Positions 12,579 through 27,332 are shown, counted from the first letter of the stretch. The stretch is DNA of 64,000 bases from Hyaloscypha bicolor E (GCF_002865645.1 NW_020194512.1:372001-436000); one strand, 5' to 3'. A program made the numbers and translations. The notes: generated by a model not told the origin, from the sequence alone.

Positions 12579-15136
12579 AGTTATTATAGCTATATCTATT
12601 ATATATCTACTACCTATATCTCTAAAGAGTTCTATTTTCTTTAGATCTATCTCTAGAAAGCTATAATCTCTAAAGAGCTATATTTGCTTTAGTATAATTA
12701 CTATAGAACTACTTATTCTTTAGTATAATTATTCCGGAGCTATAGCCTCTATAGAACTATAATTTCTTTAATATAATCTCTATAGACTTTTTGTCTTTAG
12801 AAAGCTATATAATATAATTTCTAAGAAGTTATTTCTTACTTAAACCGGTTCTAGCTATCCCGATTTTAAAGGAGCTAATTCTTATCCCTGAGAGGTAACT
12901 ACCTAATAGGAAGCATTTCTGGTATTTAATTATTAAGTTAATTATAGTTATCTATTAAGAAGCTATATCTAGTACCTTAGTTTATAATAGCTATATTTAG
13001 TTATATATTATTTTAGTTATATATATATATTATTCAGGAGAAAATTCCTGGAAGTATAGGATTAATAGAAGGCTATAGGCTTCTAGTAGAAAATTTATAG
13101 GAGATTATAGGCTACTAGGAGAAAATTCATAGAAGTATATAGTTTATGGGAGGCTATAGGCTTCTAATAGAAAATTTATAGGAGTATATAGCTCTTAGAA
13201 ATACTAGTTTAATAAGAGCCGGAAAAAAGAATAACTAAATAATTATTAGATATATAGCTAAAAAGAATTCCAAACTTTTAATCTATTAATTTCAATAATT
13301 CTTGGGATATTACTAGTTAACTATATTTTGTATTTTAAAAAGAATATTTGAGATTTTAATAAGTTTACTAAATACTTCATTTCTACTTTTAGGCTTTTAT
13401 ATCTATTTACCTTAGTATTTTGGGCTATATATAATTACTAGGGCTATTATTTGGTATTATTATAGTATTAAAAGAAATTCGGTTATATATATAAATAAGA
13501 ATAGAGTATTTCTATTAAGTTTTATAAATAAGTTATATTTATATTATCTTTTTAGCTTATTCTAATAATACTAACTAATCCTTTCATACTTTTTTATAGT
13601 TTCTAATAAATACTCTTATTATATATAAATCCGATATTTCTCTATTATCTTCTTTATATACTATATTCCCAAAAGTACTAGCTTCCTCTATAAGTAATTA
13701 TTTAGTCTCTATATAACTATTTTATTAGATATCTCGAATAAGTTAGATATAGCTTAATAAGATTTAAGGTATTATAGTTTAAGATACTTATTACTACTTT
13801 AGCTACCTCTCTATTTATAGCTATTTAGTCTAAGAAAAAAATCTTTCTTTTCTTATATACTTAATATTAACTTTATAAATATAGAAAAAGTATTTCTGGA
13901 TAAACTATATAATTAACTATATATTATATATACTATATTTACTATTTAAGGTTAGTAAAGAACTTTACTAAAGAGACTTTATTATAATTCGAGAATAAAG
14001 ATTACTATTAGCTTATAAATATAGCTAGTATAATTCTATAAAATATATTATAAAAAAGTTTTTAATCTATAGATATTAGAGATTCTAGTAGAACTATATA
14101 GACTAGTACTAATAGTAAAGGTATTTTTTAAGTAAAAAATAAAGTTTGCCTTCTTATAAAGTTACTTATTAATAAAAAGAAGCTATTTAAATCTTTTCCT
14201 ATATCTTAGTTTTCTATTACTATTATAATTCCAGATATATTTAACTAGTAAACTATATATTTTAATATTATAAGATGAAATAAGAATTATAGAATAGAAA
14301 ATATTACATAACTCAATTAGAAGTAAGAAGAAAGTAGCTATACTATACTATAAATTAAAGAGATTATATTATTATTATATCTGAGATTTATAAGTTTTCT
14401 AATAAATATAATTTACTAATTTAAAATAATAGATCTATATAAAATAAGGAACTATAAATAGAGGTATAAAACTTCAGATACTAGTTCCTTTTCCGGATAT
14501 TAAGATTAAGTAAGGGGCGTTTCCTAATCCTCTAGTATAAATATATAGCTATTTTTAAGAACTAGTACCTTTAGAAATTACTACCTATAGAAATGAGTTA
14601 TTAATACTAGATTCGATATAATAGTATATATATCTGTTTTCGTCTATTAAAGACTTGAATAATATCTTATTTTTACTACTTATAATTATTATCTCTAATA
14701 ACTATAGGCTTAGTAAAAATACTAGAAATTTTAGTATTAATACTATATTACTAAATTTATACGAAAATTTAGGAGCCTCTAGCCTATAAATTTAGGAATA
14801 TTAAAAAATTAGTAATAAGTTTATTAGAATTATAAAACTTATAAAATTATAATTTTAATAAATATTAATATTTTTATTAAAGATTTAACTTAGTTATTTT
14901 ATATATTTATTTAAACCAAATTATTAGTATTCTTAATACTTATAAATTATTAATTTTTAAGTTATATAAAATAATAGTAAATAAGAATAATTAAATAATA
15001 ATTAAAATAATATCTGTTCCTAAATAATAAAAAACCTAGTATACCGGAAAATTAAACAAATTTCAATATTTATAAGTTACTATATAAATAGAACTTATAT
15101 AATAAGCCTATTACTAACTTCAAATATAATTTTTTT
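12579..15136. other. RIP-degraded interval between two dispersed repeat copies
   Basis: AT-rich sequence lying between the two copies at 12477-12578 and 15137-15242, so it may be the inside of one degraded element of about 2.7 kb. There are no useful frames. Short CTATAG-rich repeats run from about 12590 to 12800. Confidence 0.45.
13041..13202. repeat. Two-copy 81-bp tandem repeat
   Basis: Units start at 13041 and 13122 with AAAATTC and share GGCTATAGGCTTCTA (13071 and 13152). The copies differ by scattered transitions, so the duplication happened before or during RIP. Confidence 0.6.
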
Positions 15137-15242
15137 TTATAATTAGTTTAAAGAGGATATTATAGTAAAAAATCCGTAATTCTTATAATCTTATTAGTTA
15201 TTTCCGGTTTACCGGGTTTTCTACTATTTAGAAACAGATATT
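15137..15242. repeat. Dispersed repeat copy 2
   Basis: Second copy of the repeat at 12477-12578, extending upstream to about 15030, where it matches 12130-12245. It ends in CGGGTTTTCTACTATTTAG. It is the copy without the 230-bp insertion. Confidence 0.6.
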
Positions 15243-18200
15243 ATAGGGCAAGTATAAATATATATTAATACTGGTATTTTTACTAAACTTACTAATAAGA
15301 ATATAGGAAGTTATATTAAATAAATATAAACTAATAGAAAATAATATTAGTAAACAAGTTCATTTAACTAAGTTATTTAATATATATATAGTTAAAAAGT
15401 AAACTACTAGTATTTCTTAAGATTCCCTAATTAATAACTTTATTAACTTATTATTTCTATAAATAATAAATATTACTGGCCAGAAAGCCTTATAGAATTA
15501 GAAGAAGGCTTATAAAATAATTAAAAAGATATTCAAGTATTAGATATAGCTAGGTAAATAATATATAGTACTAATTAGCCGATTTGGATTAGGTATCCTA
15601 GTTATTTTATCTAAAGATATAACTAATAATAAGTAAATAATATATTCTTTTATAATTATAGGTATTTCTATTAATTATAGTATTAGCTAATATTAAATAG
15701 CTCTAGTCTAGTAAACCTAATAAAACTCTAATTTAAAGAATTACTAGAAGTTATAGAAACTTCTTATTTATTCTTTAAAAATTAGTTATATATACTTTTA
15801 TTAAATATCCTTCCCGATTTAATTAAATATAAGTACTTCCTAAATCTTTAACTATTACTATAGATATAATAACAGATTTTATTTTATAATTTAGTAAATA
15901 TTAAATTAATATAAAATAAAAGAAGAATTATAAGATAAAATATTTAACCCGTTCCGAGAAATAATTAATTAAGGTATTTAATATTATTATTAATTAAACC
16001 CAAGGTAATTAAGCTTTCCAAAGATCTATTATATATAGAGAATAAGATATATAATATATAAAAGCGAGAATAATATAAAGAAAAAGTAAAACTTTTAAAT
16101 CTCTGGCTTATTTAAGAATAATTACTAGTATCTTATAATAGAAATACTATAAGTATTCAAATAAAATATTTATCTTCTCGTCTGTAATTATTATTAGTAT
16201 TCTCTTAATAGCTTTAATTAAAATATTATTCTTTAATCCAAAATCGAGTATTATATAAATATTAGAAATAGTAATTAGATATTCTTATTCTATAAAGCTA
16301 GAAATAGTTCTTTTAATCTAAAGGTTTAGAAAATACAAAAATTATATTACTTCCCTATTAAACCTTTCTATTATCTATTTAAATAATAACCTATATACCC
16401 TTATAAAATGGATATCTAAAATAGGTAATTTGTATTAGTACTTTCTTATAAGAATTAGAACTGGATTAAATAATATTAAGATTAATATTCGAACTGGGTT
16501 AAAAGAATTTATAATATAAAGGAACTTATTATATAAGAATAATTCTTAAAGGATATTAGTTATAAGAATTATATAATAGTAATAGAGTCTACTAATAGTC
16601 GGAGTTCTATTAGATATCTTAGAATACTAGTTATAAGTATTAGATATCCCGATTTTTTAGTCTCGAATATCTTTATTTTTAAAAGCTATTTTATACTAAT
16701 TTATTTCTTCTAGATATTTAATCCAAGTATCTATAAATATTAGTATTATTTTATAAAATAGTACTATTATTAAGTATAATAGATAAAGAAAGTCTAGTAT
16801 AAAATCTAAAGAAGTAAATAAATAATACTATAAGACTTTAAAAAAGATATAAATACTATAAAGCCATATTCTAGTTAGTATATTATATTTTAATATAAGC
16901 TATTATAGAACTGGATCTATAGACAAATATTATAATACGAATAGGAAATCGTAGTATTTATATAAAAGGATATAGTAGAGAATAATTAAAGTTTACTATT
17001 ACTAACTATTAAGCTTTACTTAAGTAAATGAGGCTAGTAGCCTCTAATTTACTTTAATATACTTGGCCTCAACTATTATAAGTCTAGTATAAATGCTTTT
17101 TACTTTAGTAGCTAATAGTTCTAGTAATATAGGTCTGATTTCGGGTTATAAAATTATATTATATAAATTATCTTTTATAACTTCCGGTATTACTTTAGGG
17201 GAACTAGATAGATCTCGAATTAGAGTTTGGAAATAGAACTTTATATTATTAGAACTTTAAATTCGGGTTACTAAAGTACTATTAGTTTTTATATATAAAG
17301 CAGATAAATCTTAGATAGAGAGATTCAGGTATTTACCTAGTTTATCTAGTTATATTATTTATAAGCCCGAATTAGTTTAATTTATAATAGAATAATAAAG
17401 CTAAACTATTAATAGTATTAAGATATAATATTATTTAAGTATTTGAATATTATTTGAATATTTGAATATTATTTAAGTATTTGAATATTATTTAAGTATT
17501 TGAATATTATTTAAGTATTTGAATATTATTTGAGTATTTGAATATTATTTAAGTATTTGAATATTGAATTGGATTCGGATATAACTAGTATTAAGGTATA
17601 GTAATTAGTATAGATTATAGTAGATTTTAAATATAGGAACTATTAGAAGTCTAAAGTTAAGAACTTGGAATTTAAACTAAAGAGTAGACTAGAAATAGTA
17701 AATTCTTGTATTAGATATAGAACTGGGAGAAGGATTAAAGTAGATCAAATTTTACTATATAAAATTGAGATAGAGATTTAAAATATTAGCCCGGGGGAGG
17801 GGGAAGTGAGTACGGTCACGTGATAATACAGCCAAAACTGGTAGCAAAAGCTGAAATAGCTAAAGAAGTCAGAAATAGCTATTGAATTATACTTCTTTAA
17901 ATAATATTATAGAGAGGCCTATAGTAATTAGTAAAAGTATTATATTTTAGAAATAATATTCTTTTATTTCCTAATAATAGTTTAAAATTATAATTCCTAA
18001 ACTTCAAAACCTTAGCTAATAGTACTATTTATATAAGAGGCTAAACTATTAGGTAACTATAGAATAATAATAAACGAGTTTATATAGTAAAATAGTTATA
18101 TGGATATAGAGAACCAAATACTATTTTAAGCTTATAGAAATAAAAAATTCAAATCTATAAAAAATAAATCCATTTATTCTAAGAAAATATAAACTATTAT

Positions 18201-21200
18201 AAGTAGTAATAAGAATTAAAATACTTATTTGAGACTAGAAAAGAAGTAATTATCTCTAATTATAAAAGATATTATTATTTCATTTTATTATTTATATAAA
18301 ACTCTAATCTTAGATAGCCTTTTATACTTCTTCTTAGAAAAAGATTATATCTTAAATACTGGCCTATTATATTTCTTTACCTTAGAAGGAGATTATATTA
18401 GTAAAGTCGGTCTACTATATTTCTTTAATAGTTTAGTAAATAAATAGTAATAATTAAAAGTATACTAATAGTATCTAATAATACTAGCTTGTAATATTTT
18501 AGTATTACCCGAGAACTATTTATACTTAAGAGACTTAAGAGGCTCTTAGAAGTATTATTTAATCTTATAGCCTATTAGATATACTATCTTATATAAAATA
18601 TCGAGAATTATTTATTTTATAAATATAATAAGAAATCTAGTTTATCCGAAAACTTATTTTATATAAGTGGGGTTCTTATAATAAGCTACTTCTTTAATAG
18701 CCTCCTATACTAATATAAAGGCTATAATTCATATATTAAGATTATATATTTTATTAAAGGAAGACTTCTATTCTAAACTTATTAAAATTCATTTTTTAGA
18801 ATCTAAAAATAATAGAATTGAATTCCTGAACCTATAATATTAATTCTTATTATTCTAAACGGACTCCAGGTTATTATTATAATTACTATTATAACTATTT
18901 AAATTGTGATTTTCCTGGCTATTATCTAGCCTATCTTTCTTAAGAATAGTAGGTTTATCTATATATTATTAGATTTATATCCGGTAAAATATAACTAGTA
19001 ACTTGCCTTTATTACCCAGACTATTACTTAATATTAACTATATAGAACCGGTAAGATTATTACTTATATTGAGAATAAAGTTATGGGAATTCTGGTAATT
19101 ATATAAATTCAGGTACCCTATTAAGGCCTCTTTATATATACTATAATCTAGGGATTCGGTAATTAGTAGATTATTATTTACTTTATTACTTTTATTAAAG
19201 CTATAGTTATTTTCTATTATTTCTCTAAATATTAGACTAATTCATTTTATTATATAATTAGTAGCTATATCTGGAACTCTATATATATTATTTTCTAATC
19301 CCAAATAATTCTTTTTATTAGGAACTAGAACTAAAGATTTGAAATAGTCGAAAGATATAGCTATATCTCTAATATTATATAATAATAGTTCCTAGATCCA
19401 AGAACTAGTTATATTAACTATTCTAATATTACTATATAATAGAACCGGGTAAGTTCCTGGAAGTAATTAATTCTAGTAATAGGAAATACTTAATTAGTTA
19501 GAATTCATTTTAATACTAGCTATTATAGAAGAATTCAAATATAATAGAGAATAAACTTTAGGAATACTAGTTTTTAAATAGTATACTAAAGGAACTTTAT
19601 ATATAACCTGAGAGTATAATTTTATAAGAAATAGAACTAGTTTCATATAATAGAATTTCTTCTATTTACTATTTATAACTACTATTCTATTATTACAGAC
19701 CAAAATAGGAACTGAACTAAACTGCCTAGTATATAAATCCCCAATTCTCTATTTTTTCCAAGTTCCAAGAATATATATATTTACTAGAACTAATAAGTTT
19801 ATTAATCTAGTAGTAATTAGTATTATAAGATTTTTAATACTAATTATTAATTCCTTCTTTTTATTATTTCCTGGATTCTATCCTATTCTATAAAGCTAAA
19901 CTTATATAATTTAGTAATAGGCTATATAATATAGGCTTTCCCTACTTCTCTGGCTATTTCTTTTATCCTACTATTTTAAAGAATTATCTCTATTAGGAGA
20001 TATAATCTGAGTATTAATATATATTCTATAACCTTAAACCCAAAAATATCTTATATCTAGTCTATCCCATATATATTTCTCCTTTATTATTTTTTTTACA
20101 AGAATTCCTTAGTAATATTTTGCCTTATATTAACTCGAATATAATTACAGGATATTATATCTATTCCTGTATTATATAAGAGTTATATTAATACTTTCTA
20201 TTATATCTGCCTAGAATCCAAAAAAGAACCGGATAGTATTATATCCGAGGTTATATAATATATTCTCTTTATAATTTCTAATACCTTCTTTCTAGCTTCT
20301 TTTAGCTATATCGAGAATCGAGAAATAGTACTATAATTAATAAATTCTTCTATATAGCTGAGATTAAATTATAGCCGGAATATAATCCCGAATAATATAA
20401 TCCTTTATCCTAGGAAGTACTATTAATTAGCTCTTAACTTGAAGTAATACTAATAGTATAATATCCGGATTAAAATAAGTATATAATATTCCTTTTTATA
20501 AAGTACTAGCTATTCTTCTACTAATTCCTGGTTTATATATAAGATAAATCTCGACCTAATATATTATATAGAGCTAATAATAATACTAGAAACTATAGCT
20601 TATAGAAAAACTCATTACTAGTTTCCGGATTATACTATTACTATAGTATAGTAAGATAGAACGGATTCCTGCTATTCTGAACTATTTTTCTTATTAGTCT
20701 TATTTTATAAATATATATCTTAAATAAATATACCTTACTCTTATAATCTCTGGCTAATAAATAGAGATAGTAGTAAATATATAAAGGTTAAACTAAAACT
20801 AATAATATTTGGGACTAGAATATAGAGAATAGCTATATCCGAATTAATAATATAATTTAAAGAAAGATAATTAGAAGGATACTAAAGATATGCCTTCTAG
20901 ATTAAAGAACTCGAAATAAGTATTAAATTATTCTTAACTAGTATTATTATAGGTAATATAGCTATTATAAAAGAGGTAAGATAATTATAGGAGTTATAAG
21001 TATATAAATAAGGCCGAATAGCAGATTAGATAAGTTAGAAGAGAATAATAATAGAGAGAGGGCAAAGTAGTTAGGATAAAGAGATATTTATATTATAGTA
21101 GAAACTATAGCCAAAGCCATATTAGTACTACTTGCCCCTATTTAGGTATACTTGGTTAGCTACCTAAATAAAGTAGTTATACTTATTTATTAGAATAGAG

Positions 21201-22029
21201 GAAGAATTGAGTAATACTAGTTTTAAGGTAAGTATAATAGATATATTATTAAATTATATTTAATATAGAATATATATTATTAGTAATTCTAATATTTCGA
21301 GACCTATTCTTATATAGACTAAAGTATTCTCTATTCTAGAATACTTAAATAATATTAGTTTGAGGCTTATATTTTATTATTCTTAATATAAAGAAATACT
21401 TATTAAAGTTTTAGAACCAGATAATTTTACTATATTTATTTCTAAAAATAATTATACTAGAAAATACTTATTAAGACTATTCTATAAATATTTCTATTCT
21501 AATATATATTATTTTATATCTTTATATAATATAGTTTATTATTTTAAATATTATTCAAAAATAAAGAAAGATTATAAATATAAGTATTCGAGACCTTATA
21601 GAGATCTATATAAGCCAAAATACCAAGTTATATTATTTAATATCTTTTTATTATATAGATATATTACTAGATAGCTAAGATATTATAAGATATAAATATT
21701 AGAAGAGATTTGTTATTTAATCTAGATAAAACAAATTATATAATATTATAAATATAAATTCCGAGTCTATTATTATAAACTATTTTTAGATATTAATTAC
21801 TCTTATTTAGTAACCTATAAAATAGTACTAACTTATAAATATAATTATATATATATTTATAAAGATTATAATACTAGAATTAATAATATAATTATTAAAA
21901 AAATATATAAAGTTTATAATACCTAATATAAAAAACTATATATAACTTATAATTATAGCTATAAAGTTCTATACTATAATAATATATCTTATCTTCTTTA
22001 TATAGAACCCTGTAAAATTAGCTATATAG
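15243..22029. other. RIP-degraded AT-rich block
   Basis: Nearly 7 kb of TA-rich sequence with no frame worth calling. A short less-degraded piece at about 17790-17880 has a G-run and CACGTG. Between about 16400 and 17100 the minus strand faintly resembles a retroviral integrase (a DFI-like and an IFID-like string), but this is too weak to call. It is most likely several overlapping dead transposons. Confidence 0.5.
17429..17567. repeat. 19-bp minisatellite, about seven copies
   Basis: Tandem units of aagtatttgaatattattt, with a few changes of AAGTA to GAGTA or GAATA. The repeat is uninterrupted and has no unique spacers, so it is not a CRISPR array. Confidence 0.9.
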
Positions 22030-22031
22030 TA

Positions 22032-22480
22032 GAACCTCGATATAATAATATTAATTTTAGTGCCTTTTTCTAATAATCCACCGAGGTATTATTAAATTAA
22101 GGATCACGTATATATATAATAAATAAGGAAGGACCTCCGTAGCACTCGTTAATTAGCTTCTATCATGCCTCCGTCTCTTTTTGGGCTATTTAGGGGCTAG
22201 AGAACGAGTAGTAAGATTAAGGAGCTGTGATTTAGTAAGATTAATAGCCTAAGAGATTATACTACTAGTGCCAGAGGGCCCTGAAGTATTAATAAATTGC
22301 TCCTTCTCTTAATAAATTAGAATAATATACTACTAAAAATTAAAGGTTGGGACCGAAAAACCTTATAATAATCATAATACCAAGAATATTATAAGCCTAA
22401 GGCTAAAAAAGTGCGGGACCTTAAGGCCATATTATATTACTAAGAATATTGCTATATTAGGGATCGTTATATCGAGGTTC
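22032..22480. mobile_element. 449-bp MITE-like element with TA target duplication
   Basis: The ends are inverted: GAACCTCGATATAA at 22032 and its complement ending at 22480, each flanked by TA (22030-22031 and 22481-22482). The similarity continues imperfectly for about 20 more bases. TA duplication and this size fit a Tc1/mariner/pogo-type non-autonomous element. The inside has clearly more normal composition than the surrounding RIP-degraded DNA. No coding frame was recognised. Confidence 0.75.
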
Positions 22481-22482
22481 TA

Positions 22483-23083
22483 TTATAATTATTTGAAATA
22501 TAGTAAACTATATTATAAGCCTTATATATTATATATTAAGAATTATTCTTAGTTTTATTTATACTATAAATAATCCTTATTATTATATATAATATCCTAT
22601 AAACTACTACTATATTTAGAATACTATATAAAGATATTAGCTTATAAATATTAATATTTATTTATTTATAGAGAGATTTATCTAGGTATTATATATTATT
22701 AGACTTATATATATTTAATAATTAAAAAAATAATTATTAATTTTATTTTATTATTTATTTTCGAAAAGATTAATCTTAATAAAAATTCTTATATTATACT
22801 ATCCTATAGATATATTCTTATTTTAGAAAGTATAAAAAGATATATAAATATATTAGATTTCTATATTATAAATAATAAAGAATTAATTATAGACCTAAAA
22901 AATAGTACTAAACTATTTTCTATTTCTGGAATAAAAAGCTACCTAACTTGCTATAGCCCTTTATAAAACCTTAATTACTATAGTTATATTATTTATTAAG
23001 TATTAATTAATAAGGTAATAAAGAAGTTTATTATCTGAATTAATATAGAATTTATTTCTCTAGTTACTAAAATGCAAATAATT
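22483..23083. other. RIP-degraded AT-rich interval
   Basis: About 600 bp of TA-rich sequence between the MITE-like element and the hAT element. Nothing recognisable. Confidence 0.5.
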
Positions 23084-23091
23084 GAAATAAA

Positions 23092-26000
23092 CAGGCAGGT
23101 CAATAAGCCAGTCAGTCAGCCATTAGCTCAGGTTTTTTAACAGCTAATTAGCTTATATAAAGTGGGTTAGCTGACTTACTTAGCTAATTCGGCTAATTAG
23201 CTGCTGATTAGTTGAAGATATAAATCTCAGAAAATTATATTTAAACTAGCTTCAAAATAATAGTATCCCCAAACGTTTCCATTATAATTACCCCCCTCCT
23301 CTGCCAGTTTTTTAAGTATTCGTAATGCCATAAGCTCTTTCCTAATAGTCTAGAACTCTCAGAAGTAGTTAGTTTCGTATAAGACGAAAATACTCGCTTG
23401 TACTCAGAGCTTATAGCTGGAATACTAAGAAAATTATATGCTATTTTAGTAAGATGAGACCATTTAGACTCCCGTGCTTTCCAGTACTCTATAACTCCCA
23501 AAAGATTAGTAGGGGGTTTAGCTAAATATAGGTAAAACTCGTCTTTTGTATAAGTAGGCCTCTTAGGACGTAATAAATTAGAAGGCACTATCTGATTTAG
23601 TATATTCTCTAGGTAAGATATCGTTTTTTCAGGCTCTGGGAACTGATTCGTTCGACCTAAAATACTATTATCCCTATACTATTTCTCCCAAAGCTTACAT
23701 TTCTTCGTCTTTGCCAAATTAAAAGTATACGCTTTCCCTAGTAATATCTAGTATTAATTAAATCAAGTAAACTTAAACCGAGAATATAAGACTATTAAAG
23801 CTATTTATACAAGAGAGTAATCTGTCTTCTTATACTATAATATTATAGTATTTTAAGCTAAAGTAATTAAGCTTTAAATACCGGGATATTTATTAAAATC
23901 TCTAGCTTTTGCCTTTTTTTCAAGCTTCTCAAAATAACTAAAAAGGAACTCAAAGACAGAAAATACCTCCTATAAAGTACTATATAAAGCCTTTCATACT
24001 TCGTCTTTTAGATTATAATTACCTTCCAAGTTCTTAGTTAATCAGAAAAGAGATTCAAGCTAATCTCTAATAATCTCAAAAGCCCTCTATTTAGCTATAG
24101 TAATATAGTCTTCTAAATAGATCTCTTAATTATCAGAATTATTAGAATCTCTCAAATTATTAGTATAGATATTTAGGGCCTTTTTAAGTTTAAGGGCTTT
24201 TCTAATTATCTAATATATTGAATTCTAATATATTCCCCTATCTAAAACAAGCTTCTATTACTTGCTTAAAGCGATTCCGGTATTAGTATTAATTTATAAC
24301 TTAGTAAAGATATCTATCCGCTTTCCTAAATTTATAATATATACTACCAAGTTATATAGCTTCCTAAGCTTTTCCCGCTATCTCTAAAGCTTTTAACGCT
24401 CTCCTGTACCTGCTTCCTTAAAGTCTTCTTTCTAGCTTGACTCGTCTTATCCAAATAAATAGGCTTCTATAATAAAGTTAAGAATATATCTTATATAGTA
24501 TAGTCTTTTCTAAATTAGATTAAAATCCATTTATTAGCTAAGCTCCTATAATATTATATTATTATTTTGGGTATTATTAAGTACAAAATAGCCCAAATTA
24601 TCTTTATTAATACCAAAATGTTAAAATAATAGCAAGATTACTATAGCTTAATCTAATAAAAGAAGTTAGTTATATAATCTCGGAAGGAAATTAAGGTCTG
24701 GCCAAAGCTCTCCTATTAGCTAGAAACGCTCGGGAACGCCCGAATCACGCTATACTACTTTTGTAAATTATTAATACTACTATATAAAAATCTATTTATA
24801 GTAATAGTAAAAATCCAGACTTACTAATACTACGTTTCCTATAATTAGGGAGCTCTAGTAACCTAATTAGGCGTATTACATTCTCTCCTTTATAATTTAC
24901 TATATATATAATAATACCCAAAATACTAATTTTCTTATACTTTAAGCCCTAGCTATTAAAAGTATAATATATTCGTAATTTTACTATTTTAATCTCTTCT
25001 TTAATTTCTGGCTTAAAATAATAAAATATCTCATTAATCCAGAACTTTATTATATTATAGGAAGATAATAGAGTATTTATAGCTTGCATATTAGCAATTT
25101 TGAAGGCATATTTTAGTCAGGGAGAAGCTATTTTATAAGACTTAATATTATTTATTATAATCTATTTAATAAATATATTTATAAATTCCTACTAACAGAA
25201 CGGGATTGCCTGCTTATAGCCTCTATTAACCGGCCCTGAAGCTTATAGGCCATTATTTCCATACTATGCTCTCTATATATCTCCTTAGTAATCAAGAAAG
25301 TAATAGGTAAGGAGATAATTTTTAGTATTTTTGAGAAAGTTACTATTATAATACCATTCTCGGCTTCTGGAAAATTCGGGATTATAGTAGCCTAAAAAAC
25401 TAATAAGTATATAATTACTATATAATAATAAAAAGTCATATAAAACTTATATACCTATATAGTAGGCTTATCTTTTTTACTTATATTAGTAAGAGTATAA
25501 CCAAGCTACCAAACCCATACTATTCTCTTCCGCTTAGTAGTACCTGTAATAATATGTTTTTTCAGAAGCCGTATAATTATAACTGCGTAATCATTATATA
25601 AAGGCTCTTCTGAAGTATATGGAGAGTAATTAGGGCGTTAATCTTCGGGGGAAGGCTTGTAAGGGTTATAGTTTTGATTATAAGTTAGTACCGGCTAATT
25701 ATACCGATCTCGTATGTCCTTCCTTTGCTCCCTAGGCGTACTGCCCATTATCTGGCTAAATACATTCGGAAGATTTGATAATGATTCAGAAGGTCTAATT
25801 AAGAGATTACAAGAGACTCGACTAGTAGGGGTGGATGCGGTATTCATTTTGATATTGATTAAGGAATTAAATACCAAGTATACGAGCTAAGGAGATTTTC
25901 AAGGCTAGAAGGCCTAGTAATTAAGGCTATAATTACCTAATTATCCTACTAATCCTCCCAAAAACTCCAATTATTATATATTTAAATGACTCCAAAATCG

Positions 26001-26149
26001 CAAAATTAGTATGACTTAGCTAATCAGCCGCTTTTAAGCTAGTAGATTTTTAGCTGACTGACTGATATAAAAATTAAAGCCTAACTAAATAGCTTAATAA
26101 ACTAGCTTATAAGCTAGCTAATAAGCCGGCTGGCTTATTAACCAGCCTG
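23092..26149 (-). mobile_element. hAT transposon with intact ends (family B)
   Basis: The ends are imperfect inverted repeats: CAGGCAGGTCAATAAGCCAG from 23092, and at the other end the complement of a strand reading CAGGCTGGTTAATAAGCCAG, finishing at 26149. Both sides are flanked by the perfect 8-bp duplication GAAATAAA (23084-23091 and 26150-26157), which is diagnostic of hAT insertion. GGCTA/TTAGCTAA-type motifs are frequent near both ends, as expected for transposase-binding subterminal repeats. The 3058-bp length is right for an autonomous hAT, but the gene inside is broken by stops. Confidence 0.92.
23241..25847 (-). pseudogene. hAT transposase remnant (family B)
   Basis: The reading direction is minus. 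The N-terminus begins at about 25847 (MNTASTPTSRVSC) and leads into a weak BED-finger-like stretch with WVW and LGYTLTNISKKDKPTI near 25450-25520. The clearest part is the C-terminal dimerisation domain at 23588-23241, with VIEYWKARESKWSHL and FLSIPAISSEYKRVFSS. Between them the frame is broken by many TAG/TAA codons and AT drift, as RIP produces. It is therefore not a functional transposase. Confidence 0.85.
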
Positions 26150-26157
26150 GAAATAAA

Positions 26158-26774
26158 GCTTTATAAAACTACTAGAGGTAGCTAAAAGGCTTCTAATAAG
26201 ATATTACCAGAAACTTCTTTATTAGGACCTCTTTAATTAAAAAAGAATTATAATTACTAAATCTCTCAGATTAAAATACTTATATAAAAAAAGAACTAAT
26301 ATAAAATAATTATTAGGCTTTAAAGAAAGATTAAGAAATTTCTATAATAGGCTAATAAGAAAGAATAACTCTTTAGCTATATTTATAACCTTATTTAAGA
26401 TACTAGTAGATATTATAAAATTAATATTAATTTATATTCTAAAGTCGATATTTTTTAGGTATATAACCGACTTCTAATTATAGTACTACTTATTAGATAT
26501 AACTATACTATTCTCCTGACTTTCCTTAATAATTAGAAAGGCAAAACTAGTATTTAGGTTAATTTAAATATTAATAGAAAGAAATACAAAAAATTAATAA
26601 TAGAATTTTACTTAAGAAATTAACTAGGAAATTATATTAAGGGCCTCTTATACTAGATACGGTTTCTTGCTCTCGAGCAGAGCCTTATAGAGCCTGAATT
26701 AGAGCTTATATAGCTCTTGGATAAGGCTAGGGAATATCTTTAGCTTATATATAAAATATATAATAAATATCCCG
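26158..26774. other. RIP-degraded interval between two hAT insertions
   Basis: AT-rich DNA into which the 550-bp hAT derivative inserted. A less degraded stretch at about 26640-26730 carries CTCGAGCAGAGCC-like sequence. The same unknown repeat presumably continues after 27340. No gene was recognised. Confidence 0.45.
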
Positions 26775-26782
26775 GCCAAATA

Positions 26783-27332
26783 TAATATATTAAATAAATA
26801 GAATAAAATAGAATAATAGCTATTACTTATATTCTATTTAAGTATAAATCCCGTTACTTATATTTTATTTATATATTACTTAAGTTATTTATAAATATTT
26901 ATAAATAACTTGAATAATACACGTGATTATTATATGTAATGGGGCTAGCCTAGTCAGGTAAGGCTTCCGGGGGGGCCGCACCTAGTACTACTTTACTACC
27001 TAATTAGGTAATAGTAATACTTAGTAAGTAAATTGAACCTTAGTAATACTTCAAGTTTATTATTAAAGAAAATTAGTATTTAAGAACCCTTATATAAGCC
27101 TGCTTAATAAGTATCTTAGTTCTTTTTTTAAAATTAAAATATATATTAATTTATAATAATCCCGTGACTTACACGCGACTATTTATAGTTATTCATATTA
27201 TTTATATTATTTATAAATAATTATTCTATTTTACTCAAGTTTTTTAAGCTATTCGTTATTTATATTTTATTTAAGTTATTTATAAATATTTATAAATAAC
27301 TTAAATAACTTGAATAATCCTTTAATATACTA
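26783..27332. mobile_element. 550-bp deletion derivative of hAT family A
   Basis: The left end TAATATATTAAATAAA is the fully RIP-shifted form of CAGTGTGTCAAATGAG at 41061. The right end CCTTTAATATACTA matches CCTTTGACATACTA ending at 52650. The 8-bp duplication GCCAAATA is perfect (26775-26782 and 27333-27340). Subterminal palindromes (for example ACTTAAGTTATTTATAA) and the block CTAGCC...ACCTAATTAGGTA near 26950-27020 also match the larger element at 41250-41320. It lacks any transposase and must have been moved by the larger relative. Confidence 0.9.

Noticed and set aside
17429..17567. Regular short repeats resembling a CRISPR array
   Set aside because: Units are contiguous with no spacers, and the sequence is eukaryotic; it is a minisatellite.
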